A stretch of 64,000 bases of DNA from Candidatus Bacteroides merdavium (GTDB lineage: Bacteria; Bacteroidota; Bacteroidia; Bacteroidales; Bacteroidaceae), in contig DXAV01000008.1 of the NCBI GenBank assembly GCA_019116805.1, positions 1 through 64,000 on the forward strand, read 5' to 3'. The position numbers and the translations under genes were made by a program. Shown here piece by piece: positions 53,910 to 61,299 of this stretch (position 1 is its first letter; the number at the start of each line of letters is the position of its first letter). Under the pieces are notes generated by a model. The model did no database searches. It worked only from the letters and a program-made list of their open reading frames with translations, and was not told the DNA's origin.

Positions 53910-55256
53910 TCAACGCACATCCCTGCCGCGGATGAAGCCGGCCACGTCGTCGGCCACATAGGAGGGCACGGGGCGCGCCTCGTTATACTCCAGCGGGGTG
54001 GACTTGCCCTTGCCTTCCTGCAACAAGTGGTTCAGCGCGGGATAGGACTTGAGCTGCGCCTTGGGGCGGGCGAGCAGGCCCATGAGCCACAGGCCGTAGT
54101 CCTGCATGGTGACCTGATAGTCGCGCTCGCCCTGAAGCACCAGCACGGGGCAGGTCAGCGCCGAGGCCACAGGCACGGCCTGGTAGGTTTGCAGAAACTC
54201 CCAATACTCCTTGGGCAGGCCCAGCGGCAGGGCGATGGTGTCGCTGAAGGCGGGCGTGCCCAGGCGCTTCACGTTGGCCACCTGCCGCTTCAGCTCGTCC
54301 AGCCGGGCGCGCGTCTGTTCGCTGGGCGTGGTCAGCGAGGCGAGGTATTCCGACTGCTCCACCAGCAGGTCCTCGAAGGGACGGGCAGGTCCGGCCACGA
54401 TGATGATGCCCGCCACCTGCGGCGAACGCCTGGCGATGCGCGGGGCCATCATGCCGCCCTGGCTGTGGCCGAGGACAAAGACGCTGTCGGCCGCCACCTG
54501 AGGCAGGCCGGCTGCCAGACGGACGGCCGAGAGGGCATCGTCCACCGTCTCCACATCCATGTCCAGCCGGCGGCCCTGCGGCACGCAATCGGCGCCATAG
54601 ACCTTCGTGCGCTTGTCGTAGCGCAGGGTGGCAATGCCGCGGTAGGCCAGCAGCCAGGCCAGGTCGCGGAAGGGCTTGTTGGGGCCTATGGTCTCGTCGC
54701 GATCGTTGGGGCCCGAGCCGTGTACCAGCACCACGCAGGGCACCCGTCGGCCCTCCTCCTTCAGGCGGGGCAGGGTCAGCGTGGCAGGTAGGCGGTAGCC
54801 GTCGGTCACCACCACCGTGTCGCGCTCTTCCATCAGCGTGCGGTCGAAGGCCACGGCAGGCGCTCCGGCAGGTTCGGGGGCGGGCACCACGCGAATGGTG
54901 TTCAGCCGCCCGTCGGCGTCGAAGCCCACAAGCAGGCGCAGGCGGTAGCGTTCGAAGGTCAGGTCGCGGCGACACAGTTCCACGCCCTGCACGGCTTCCT
55001 GCGTCCAGACTCCGGCCGACTGCAATGCGCCGAACTGGCCCGTCAGCTGGCGCCAGGTGTCGGCAAACACGGCGGGCGAGAGCTGTCGCTGCGCCTCGTC
55101 GTTGAGGGCGGCATAGATGCTGTCGCCACGGCCTTCGATGAGGTGTTCATAGATGCGCTCCGCACGTGCCTGACGGTCGTCCTGCGCCCATCCCTTCAAG
55201 GCACTTCCGCCCAGCAGGAAGAACAAAGCCCATATCGTAATCTTCCAATTATCCAT
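53910..55256 (-). CDS. Secreted alpha/beta hydrolase with N-terminal DUF3887-like domain
   Basis: The 448-residue protein has a signal peptide (to about residue 24), an N-terminal alpha+beta domain (about 27-125, DUF3887-like), and an alpha/beta hydrolase domain with VLVHGSGPNDRDETIG and the nucleophile elbow VLGHSQGGMMAP near residue 275. The catalytic His is expected near NHLLQEGKG at the end. The substrate is unknown. It follows the 170-residue membrane protein by 13 bp. Confidence 0.83.
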   Translation of the reverse strand: MDNWKITIWALFFLLGGSALKGWAQDDRQARAERIYEHLIEGRGDSIYAALNDEAQRQLSPAVFADTWRQLTGQFGALQSAGVWTQEAVQGVELCRRDLTFERYRLRLLVGFDADGRLNTIRVVPAPEPAGAPAVAFDRTLMEERDTVVVTDGYRLPATLTLPRLKEEGRRVPCVVLVHGSGPNDRDETIGPNKPFRDLAWLLAYRGIATLRYDKRTKVYGADCVPQGRRLDMDVETVDDALSAVRLAAGLPQVAADSVFVLGHSQGGMMAPRIARRSPQVAGIIIVAGPARPFEDLLVEQSEYLASLTTPSEQTRARLDELKRQVANVKRLGTPAFSDTIALPLGLPKEYWEFLQTYQAVPVASALTCPVLVLQGERDYQVTMQDYGLWLMGLLARPKAQLKSYPALNHLLQEGKGKSTPLEYNEARPVPSYVADDVAGFIRGRDVR

Positions 55257-55269
55257 TGTCCATTATCAA

Positions 55270-55782
55270 TTATCCATTGTTCTTCAGCCAACGGCTGTAA
55301 TAGTAATAATCCAGGTAATACTTCAGCGCGCCGCCCACAAAGGCCAGCGCCACAATCATCAGGTTGCGCAGGCGGAAGCGGTCGGCCCATACGGCAGCGT
55401 CGAAGCCTTCCACCGCCCACTCTATCAGGTCGAAAACGAACGTCACCCCTACCACCACCAGCGCATACACGCCGCCGGTGAAGAGCACGAAGAGGGGCTT
55501 GTTGCGCAGGTAGAGGCGGTGCGTCAGGTTGCCCACCACGATGTGTCTCGTCTCCACACGCGGACGGCAATAGAGGTAGACGCCCCGCAAGGCGATGAGC
55601 ACGCCCACCAGCATGAAGACGGCAATCATCCAAAGGTTGCCCTTGTCCATCAGCAGCCAGTTGCGGCCGAGTATCCAGGCAAACACCAGCGCGATGAACA
55701 CCCCCACTCCGATGCCGGAGCCGGCCGTCAGGCGGGTGCTGCACTGATAGACCACTTCACTGCCTTGATTCAATCCGAACAT
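55270..55782 (-). CDS. Unknown membrane protein in SPFH operon
   Basis: The 170-residue protein has about four hydrophobic segments (GVGVFIALVFAWIL, MIAVFMLVGVLIAL, VLFTGGVYALVVVGVTFVF and MIVALAFVGGALKYYL) and ends in a Tyr-rich stretch (DYYYYSRWLKNNG). I do not recognise a family. It lies 23 bp after the SPFH gene and 13 bp before the hydrolase gene, so it is part of that operon. Confidence 0.7.
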   Translation of the reverse strand: MFGLNQGSEVVYQCSTRLTAGSGIGVGVFIALVFAWILGRNWLLMDKGNLWMIAVFMLVGVLIALRGVYLYCRPRVETRHIVVGNLTHRLYLRNKPLFVLFTGGVYALVVVGVTFVFDLIEWAVEGFDAAVWADRFRLRNLMIVALAFVGGALKYYLDYYYYSRWLKNNG

Positions 55783-55805
55783 AACGCTTCCGTGTTTTTA
55801 AGCCA

Positions 55806-56771
55806 TCAATGGTTCAGCGTCCCCGTATTCACCACCGGCTGGGCAGCCTCGTCGGCACAGAGCACCACGAGCAGGTTGCTCACCATGGCCGCCTTCTTCT
55901 CTTCGTCCAGCTCCACGATTTCGTCCTTCGAGAGCTTGTCCAACGCCATGTGGACCATCGACACGGCCCCTTCGACAATCTTCTCGCGGGCACTGATGAT
56001 GGCCGACGCCTGCTGGCGGCGCAACATCACGGCCGCAATCTCGGGCGCATAGGCCAGGTAGTTGATGCGGGCTTCCAGCACCTCTATGCCCGCCATGGCC
56101 AGGCGCTCGTTGAGCTTCTGCTCCAGCTGGTCGTTGATCTCCTCGCCGCCCGAGCGGAGGGTCAGTTCGCCGTCGGCACCCTCGTTGTCGTCGTAGGCAT
56201 ACTGCCCGGCCACCTGGCGCAGGGCGGCGTCGCTCTGAATCTTCACGAAGTTCTCGAAAGCGTTCATGCGGTTGGCCACGGCGTTGCCCATGTTCACCGC
56301 CTTGCCGTCGCTCGACGTGGTGCCCGCGCTGGCCATGGTCTGCGAGTCGATTTCGAACATCGCCTTGTACGTGTCCTTCAGCCGCCACACCAGCACGAGG
56401 CCTATCAGCACGGGGTTGCCTATCTTGTCGTTCACCTTGATGGGCTCCACGTCGAGGTTGCGCGCACGCAGCGACAGCTTCTTGGCCTCCATGAAGGGGT
56501 TCACCCAGAAGAAGCCCGTCTCGCGGAACGTGCCCTTATACCGGCCGAAGAACACCATGGCCCGTGCCTCGTTGGGCTCCAGCATCATGTAGCCACAGTT
56601 CAGGATGATCCACAGCACGGACATCACCGTTCCCAGCACATAGAGCAGCACGCCACCCGTCACGAAGCACCACACCGTGGCACCCGCCCATACAAACAGA
56701 AAGAGGAACAGGGCCAGGAAGCCGTTCATCTTAAAACCTTTGAAATTCATTTCCTTTGTTTCCATACGCAT
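55806..56771 (-). CDS. SPFH (band 7/stomatin) domain membrane protein
   Basis: The 321-residue protein has a hydrophobic hairpin at about 14-60, then an SPFH domain (ARAMVFFGRYKGTFRETGFFWVNPF) and a coiled-coil rich region with AGIEVLEARINYLAYAPEIA and RRQQASAIISAREKIVEGAV. SPFH proteins form large membrane cages that control proteases or microdomains. It heads an operon with two membrane proteins, a hydrolase and an Arc-like regulator. ATGs at 56771 and 56765 are both possible starts. Confidence 0.9.
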   Translation of the reverse strand: MRMETKEMNFKGFKMNGFLALFLFLFVWAGATVWCFVTGGVLLYVLGTVMSVLWIILNCGYMMLEPNEARAMVFFGRYKGTFRETGFFWVNPFMEAKKLSLRARNLDVEPIKVNDKIGNPVLIGLVLVWRLKDTYKAMFEIDSQTMASAGTTSSDGKAVNMGNAVANRMNAFENFVKIQSDAALRQVAGQYAYDDNEGADGELTLRSGGEEINDQLEQKLNERLAMAGIEVLEARINYLAYAPEIAAVMLRRQQASAIISAREKIVEGAVSMVHMALDKLSKDEIVELDEEKKAAMVSNLLVVLCADEAAQPVVNTGTLNH

Positions 56772-56800
56772 TGTTTTAAAGTGATATCATTTTGATATCG

Positions 56801-56808
56801 CAAAGATA
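56801..56808 (-). promoter_or_regulatory. -7 element of SPFH operon
   Basis: TATCTTTG on the minus strand lies 30 bp before the start codon. The repeated GATATC just downstream (56783-56798) could be an operator, possibly for the Arc-like protein in the same operon, but that is a guess. Confidence 0.5.
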
Positions 56809-56964
56809 TGTATTCCGTTTGAATTATGCAAGAGTCGCAATGCTGTTTTTTTCGGGCACATCACGAAAACAGGGAAGTGCCCACTTGTTCAGAATACTGG
56901 GTGTCCAGCCACTCAGGAAATAAGACGTTTTTGCGTCTATTGATATCAGGAAAAGACAATCACC

Positions 56965-57149
56965 CGTTACGTTACAGTTGTTACAGTAACAAAAATCGAA
57001 AAACGACTTTCAGTCTCCCAAAAAGGGAAGTGTTAAATATTTTAATACTATATATATTATATATATAATATATATAGTATTAATTTTCTGATGACATTTT
57101 TAAAATCTGAAAAACGACTATTTTTTACTGTAACAACTGTAACGTAACG
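56965..57149. repeat. 185-bp palindromic element with 25-bp inverted ends
   Basis: A 25-bp sequence at 56965-56989 (CGTTACGTTACAG..CAGTAA) recurs as its perfect inverted copy at 57125-57149. Between them is a perfect 42-bp AT-only-core palindrome at 57042-57083. There is also a direct repeat GAAAAACGACT at 56998-57008 and 57109-57119. No coding frame is present. It may be a small non-autonomous mobile element or another member of the long-hairpin class, and it could extrude as a cruciform. Confidence 0.7.
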
Positions 57150-57305
57150 CCTCTTATTCCCTTTCATCACCCGGGCAAGCAGACCATTCCTGCTTTTTTA
57201 GAGTCACACAACCTGATCAATAGACATCCATCCCGTGCAAACACCTCCCCAACCCAAGCGGCAGCACATAAAAATCCATAGAACGCACGCGCCGTGCCGA
57301 AAACA

Positions 57306-57349
57306 GAAAGCACCGTTTTCCACACACGAAAGCGCCGTTTCCCACCCTG
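57306..57349. repeat. 22-bp-period palindromic array R9
   Basis: Two exact 22-bp units, GAAAGCACCGTTTTCC and GAAAGCGCCGTTTCCC with spacers CACAC and ACCCTG, start at 57306 and 57328. A degenerate unit precedes and another follows. The core closely matches that of R7. It lies between the palindromic element and the rplU promoter. Confidence 0.7.
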
Positions 57350-57609
57350 TAAATCAATGCGTTATTTTTATTAACACAAAGCACTCGCTTTGTTAACAGA
57401 CTTTTAGAAATTACAGATGCTACGTTTTTGGCCGCCCCACAGAAAGCCCCTATATTTGCATCAGCAGGCAGGGAAAGGGATATCATAACAAACAGGAAGG
57501 AACACACCGGCGAGAGGCCGGAAGTCGCCATCAGAAAGCAGAAAAAACGAAGAAACAGGCCGTCCGGAGCTACACGACTGAAAAAGAAGCAGAAATAATT
57601 GCGGAAACA

Positions 57610-57641
57610 TTTGCACGTTTCGCGCGAAAGCAGTAATTTTG
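57610..57641 (+). promoter_or_regulatory. Promoter of rplU-rpmA
   Basis: TTTG (57610-57613), a 20-bp spacer and TAATTTTG (57634-57641) match the Bacteroides promoter. The leader would be about 87 bases, long enough for a regulatory structure. An upstream TATATTTG near 57452 could be a second start. The stretch 57350-57600 has no gene. Confidence 0.7.
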
Positions 57642-57733
57642 TGCCCGATTATTCCGAAACGGGTCCAACAAAGAGATTTCCAAGTGATTGGAGACCACCC
57701 GACGGAGCTAACTTATATAGTTTATTTATAAGC

Positions 57734-58051
57734 ATGTACGCAATTGTAGAAATCAACGGCCAGCAGTTCAAAGCAGAAGCTGGCAAGAAGCTGTTCGTTC
57801 ACCACATCCAGAACGCAGAAGCTGGTGCGACAGTAGAATTTGAGAAAGTTCTTTTGGTGGACAAAGACGGAAACGTAACCGTAGGCCTGCCGACGGTAGA
57901 AGGCGCAAAGGTAGTTTGCGAAGTGGTATCTCCGCTGGTAAAGGGCGACAAGGTGCTCGTTTTCCACAAGAAGAGAAGAAAAGGTTACCGCAAGCTGAAC
58001 GGTCATCGTCAGCAGTTTACGGAACTGGCAATCAAAGAAGTAGTAGCTTAA
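57734..58051 (+). CDS. rplU: 50S ribosomal protein L21
   Basis: The 105-residue protein begins [20 protein letters not shown] and ends with the L21 signature [19 protein letters not shown]. It binds 23S rRNA in the large subunit. The ATG at 57734 is chosen; an upstream in-frame codon at 57599 lies before the promoter. It pairs with rpmA, 23 bp downstream, as in most bacteria. Confidence 0.97.
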   Translation: MYAIVEINGQQFKAEAGKKLFVHHIQNAEAGATVEFEKVLLVDKDGNVTVGLPTVEGAKVVCEVVSPLVKGDKVLVFHKKRRKGYRKLNGHRQQFTELAIKEVVA

Positions 58052-58074
58052 TCAAATTAAAACAGTAAGAAGAA

Positions 58075-58344
58075 ATGGCACATAAAAAAGGTGTTGGTAG
58101 TTCTAAGAACGGCCGTGAATCAGCAAGTAAGAGATTAGGCGTTAAGATATTCGGTGGCGAAGCTTGCAAGGCAGGCAACATCATCGTTCGTCAGAGAGGT
58201 ACAGAATTCCATCCGGGCAACAACATCGGCATGGGCAGTGACCACACTCTCTACGCCTTGGTAGATGGAACAGTACAGTTCAAAGTAGGTCGCGAAGACA
58301 GACGCTATGTATCTGTTATCCCGGCTGAAAGCGCAGAAGCATAA
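58075..58344 (+). CDS. rpmA: 50S ribosomal protein L27
   Basis: The 89-residue protein begins [21 protein letters not shown] after Met, and contains the conserved [20 protein letters not shown]. The N-terminal tail reaches the peptidyl transferase centre. There is no N-terminal extension needing cleavage, unlike Firmicutes L27. A terminator follows. Confidence 0.97.
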   Translation: MAHKKGVGSSKNGRESASKRLGVKIFGGEACKAGNIIVRQRGTEFHPGNNIGMGSDHTLYALVDGTVQFKVGREDRRYVSVIPAESAEA

Positions 58345-58366
58345 TAGTTTCCCGACAACATAAAGA

Positions 58367-58409
58367 CAAGGGGTGCAATCGAAAAAACGGTTGCATCCCT
58401 TTCTTTTTA
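58367..58409 (+). terminator. Rho-independent terminator of rplU-rpmA
   Basis: AAGGGGTGCAATCG pairs with CGGTTGCATCCCTTT across an A-rich loop and is followed by CTTTTT. It lies 23 bp after rpmA. Confidence 0.85.
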
Positions 58410-58422
58410 AGAAAGAATAAGT

Positions 58423-58430
58423 TACCTTTG
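58423..58430 (+). promoter_or_regulatory. -7 element before serS
   Basis: TACCTTTG lies 40 bp before the serS start codon, just after the rpmA terminator. It fits the consensus; a -33 element is not clear. Confidence 0.5.
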
Positions 58431-58470
58431 TCGCACGAAAACAAGAAATAATTCTTAACCGAAACAAGAT

Positions 58471-59745
58471 ATGCTTACCATCAAACAAATCACAGAAAAC
58501 ACAGACGCGGTAGTACGCGGACTGGAGAAGAAGCATTTCAAGAATGCCAAGGAAGCCATCGAACAGGTGCTGGCTCTGAACAACAAGCGTAGAAGTACAC
58601 AGACTTTACTCGATAACAACCTCGCCGAGGTGAACACACTGTCCAAGTCCATCGGCCAGCTGATGAAGGAAGGCAAGAAGGACGAAGCCGAAACCGCCAA
58701 GAGCCGCGTGGCCGAGCTGAAGGAGGCCAACAAGACCCTGCAGGCAGACATGGACCAGGCCGCACAGGACCTGCAACAGCTGCTCTACACCATCCCCAAC
58801 GTGCCCTACGACGAAGTGCCCGAAGGCGCTACGGCCGAGGACAACCTCGTGGTGAAGATGGGCGGTATGGAAACCGAGCTGCCCAAGGACGCCCTGCCCC
58901 ACTGGGAACTGGCGAAGAAATATGACATCATCGACTTCGACCTGGGCGTGAAGATCACCGGCGCAGGTTTCCCCGTCTATAAAGGCAAGGGTGCCCGCCT
59001 GCAACGCGCCCTCATCAACTTCTTCCTCGACGAGGCACGCGCTTCGGGCTACACCGAAATCATGCCGCCTACGGTGGTGAACGCCGCTTCGGGCTACGGC
59101 ACAGGTCAGCTGCCCGACAAGGAAGGCCAGATGTACCATTGCGAGGTGGACGACCTCTACCTCATCCCCACGGCCGAAGTGCCCGTGACGAACATCTACC
59201 GCGACGTCATCCTCGACGAGAAGCAGCTCCCCATCAAGAACTGCGCCTACACCGAGTGCTTCCGCCGCGAGGCAGGTTCCTACGGCAAGGACGTACGTGG
59301 CCTGAACCGCCTGCACGAGTTCTCGAAAGTGGAGCTGGTGCGCATCGACAAGCCCGAACACTCCAAGCAGAGCCATCAGGAGATGCTTGACCACGTGGAA
59401 GGCCTGCTCCAGAAGCTGGAATTGCCCTACCGCATCCTGCGCCTCTGTGGCGGCGACATGAGCTTCACGGCTGCCATCTGCTACGACTTCGAGGTGTATA
59501 GCGAAGCACAGAAACGCTGGCTGGAGGTGAGCTCCGTGTCCAACTTCGACACCTATCAGGCCAACCGCCTGAAGTGCCGCTACCGCACGGCAGAGAAGAA
59601 GACCGAGCTTTGCCACACGCTGAACGGCTCCGCACTGGCCCTGCCGCGCATCGTGGCCGCCCTGCTGGAGAACAACCAGACACCCGAAGGCATCCGCATC
59701 CCCAAGGCACTGGTGCCTTACTGCGGCTTCGACATCATTGATTGA
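58471..59745 (+). CDS. serS: Seryl-tRNA synthetase
   Basis: The 424-residue class II synthetase has an N-terminal coiled-coil arm (about 30-105, rich in Lys/Glu) and a catalytic domain with GAGFPVYKGKGARL, motif 2 in YTECFRREAGSYGKDVRGLNR, and motif 3 near LNGSALALPRIVAALLENNQ. Length is normal. The terminal IID and stop codon abut hairpin C4. Confidence 0.97.
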   Translation: MLTIKQITENTDAVVRGLEKKHFKNAKEAIEQVLALNNKRRSTQTLLDNNLAEVNTLSKSIGQLMKEGKKDEAETAKSRVAELKEANKTLQADMDQAAQDLQQLLYTIPNVPYDEVPEGATAEDNLVVKMGGMETELPKDALPHWELAKKYDIIDFDLGVKITGAGFPVYKGKGARLQRALINFFLDEARASGYTEIMPPTVVNAASGYGTGQLPDKEGQMYHCEVDDLYLIPTAEVPVTNIYRDVILDEKQLPIKNCAYTECFRREAGSYGKDVRGLNRLHEFSKVELVRIDKPEHSKQSHQEMLDHVEGLLQKLELPYRILRLCGGDMSFTAAICYDFEVYSEAQKRWLEVSSVSNFDTYQANRLKCRYRTAEKKTELCHTLNGSALALPRIVAALLENNQTPEGIRIPKALVPYCGFDIID

Positions 59746-59819
59746 AGATGAAGAATTGAAAATTGAAAATGGAGGAATACACGCATTCTCCATTTTCAAT
59801 TTTTCGATTATCAATTCAA
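59737..59819. repeat. Long hairpin repeat C4 (ATTGAAA/GATGAAG units)
   Basis: The left arm (59737-59772) runs ATTGAAGATGAAGAATTGAAA and on with a 7-bp period; the right arm (about 59785-59819) is inverted (ATTCTCCATTTTCAATTTTTC and on). The left arm begins inside the last codons of serS. It fills the gap to the MFS gene. Confidence 0.75.
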
Positions 59820-59850
59820 TAAATTTCTAACCCCAATAATCTATCTCATC

Positions 59851-61062
59851 ATGAATGAAAAAAACAAAAGTTTCGCATTGCCGCTGACATTCATCGGCAT
59901 CATGTTCTTTGCCATCGGCTTCGCGCTGGGCATCAACTCACTGCTTGTACCCGTTCTGCAAGGCTCGCTGGGCATCTCGAACGCCGCTTCCTACCTGATT
60001 ATCGCCGCGACGTTCATCCCCTTCCTCGTATTCGGCTATCCCGCCGGACTGACCATCAAGGCCATCGGCTACAAGCGCACGATGTCGCTGTCGTTCATCA
60101 TCTTTGCCGTGGCCTTCTACCTGTTCATCCTCTCGGCCGACTACAAGAGCTTCAGCCTCTTCCTGCTGGCTTCGTTCATCAGCGGTGCGGCCAACGCCTA
60201 CCTGCAGGCATCCGTCAACCCCTACATCACCATCCTGGGCCCGCTGGAGAGTGCCGCCAAGCGCATCAGCATCATGGGCATCTGCAACAAGCTGGCCTGG
60301 CCCATCCCGTCCATCTTCATCGTGTGGCTGCTGGGCAAGGACGTGAACCTCATCGGCATTGAAGACCTGAACAAGCCGTTCGTCATCATCATCTGCGCCT
60401 TTGTGGCCCTGGGCATCATGGCTTTCTTCGCTCCCCTGCCCGAGGTGAAGGCTGAGGGTGAAGACGAGGACGACACCACTTCCAGCGCATCGAGCTATGC
60501 CGCCGGCAAGACGTCCGTCTTCCAGTTCCCCCACCTGCTGCTGGGTTGCCTCGCCCTGTTCCTCTACGTGGGCGTTGAAACCGTTTCACTCGGAACACTC
60601 GTCGATTATGCCAACTCGCTGGGCCTGCCGGGTGCCGCCAACTACGCCTGGATTGCCCCCATCGGCATCGTCATCGGCTATATCTGCGGCATCATCTTCA
60701 TCCCCAAATACATCAGCCAGGCCGCCGCGCTGAAGGTGTGCTCCATCCTGGCTGTCATCGGCTCGCTGCTCGTCGTGCTGACGCCGCAGGAGATTTCCAT
60801 CTACTTCATCTCGTTCATGGCACTGGGATGCTCGCTGATGTGGCCCGCCCTGTGGCCGCTGGCCATGGCCGACCTGGGCAAGTTTACCAAGGCCGGTTCG
60901 TCGCTGCTCATCATGGCCATGTTCGGCGGTGCCGTCATCCCCACCCTCTACGGATGGCTGAAGGACGTGACCAGCCCCCAGCAGGCCTACTGGCTCTGCC
61001 TGCCGTGCTTCCTGTTCATCCTCTATTATGGAGTGTCAGGATATAAGATCCGCACGAAGTAA
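59851..61062 (+). CDS. MFS sugar transporter (FucP/GluP family)
   Basis: The 403-residue inner-membrane protein has about 12 membrane segments. Phrases such as ANAYLQASVNPYITILGP and FALGINSLLVPVLQ fit the fucose/glucose-galactose proton symporters (FHS family). A charged acidic loop (EVKAEGEDEDDTT) lies between the two six-helix halves. The exact sugar is unknown. It is followed by hairpin D1. Confidence 0.87.
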   Translation: MNEKNKSFALPLTFIGIMFFAIGFALGINSLLVPVLQGSLGISNAASYLIIAATFIPFLVFGYPAGLTIKAIGYKRTMSLSFIIFAVAFYLFILSADYKSFSLFLLASFISGAANAYLQASVNPYITILGPLESAAKRISIMGICNKLAWPIPSIFIVWLLGKDVNLIGIEDLNKPFVIIICAFVALGIMAFFAPLPEVKAEGEDEDDTTSSASSYAAGKTSVFQFPHLLLGCLALFLYVGVETVSLGTLVDYANSLGLPGAANYAWIAPIGIVIGYICGIIFIPKYISQAAALKVCSILAVIGSLLVVLTPQEISIYFISFMALGCSLMWPALWPLAMADLGKFTKAGSSLLIMAMFGGAVIPTLYGWLKDVTSPQQAYWLCLPCFLFILYYGVSGYKIRTK

Positions 61063-61088
61063 GATTCAGATTTTAGAATTCAGCATAC

Positions 61089-61166
61089 AGAAGTTAAGGA
61101 GTTAAGCCCAAAGCCAGGTTTCGCACCCCAAGGCATGGGCTTGGCTCCTTAACTTTTTGGCTTCTC
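61089..61166. repeat. Long hairpin repeat D1 (GTTAAGGA units)
   Basis: The left arm AGAAGTTAAGGAGTTAAGCC.. (61089-61115) pairs with the right arm ..GGCTCCTTAACTTTTTGGCT.. (about 61138-61166). The loop includes GGTTTCGCACCCCAAGG. It is an 8-bp-period version of the same hairpin design and separates the MFS gene from the nfn gene. Confidence 0.75.
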
Positions 61167-61214
61167 AACTCCTCCCCAACTCCCCTCCCCCCTAAACTTT
61201 CTTTCCCTTCTTTC

Positions 61215-61244
61215 TTTGATTTTAACAAATAAGCCGTATCTTTG
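61215..61244 (+). promoter_or_regulatory. Promoter of nfn-like gene
   Basis: TTTG (61215-61218), an 18-bp spacer and TATCTTTG (61237-61244) fit the Bacteroides promoter. The leader would be about 50 bases. Confidence 0.65.
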
Positions 61245-61299
61245 CAAATCTATCAATCTGAAAGCAATTACGTAATTATACAAACAAATTCATTAAATA

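Noticed and set aside
57042-57083. The 42-bp AT-rich palindrome as a transcription terminator
   Set aside because: The stem is nearly all A/T with no following T-run, and it lies more than 250 bp from any gene end.
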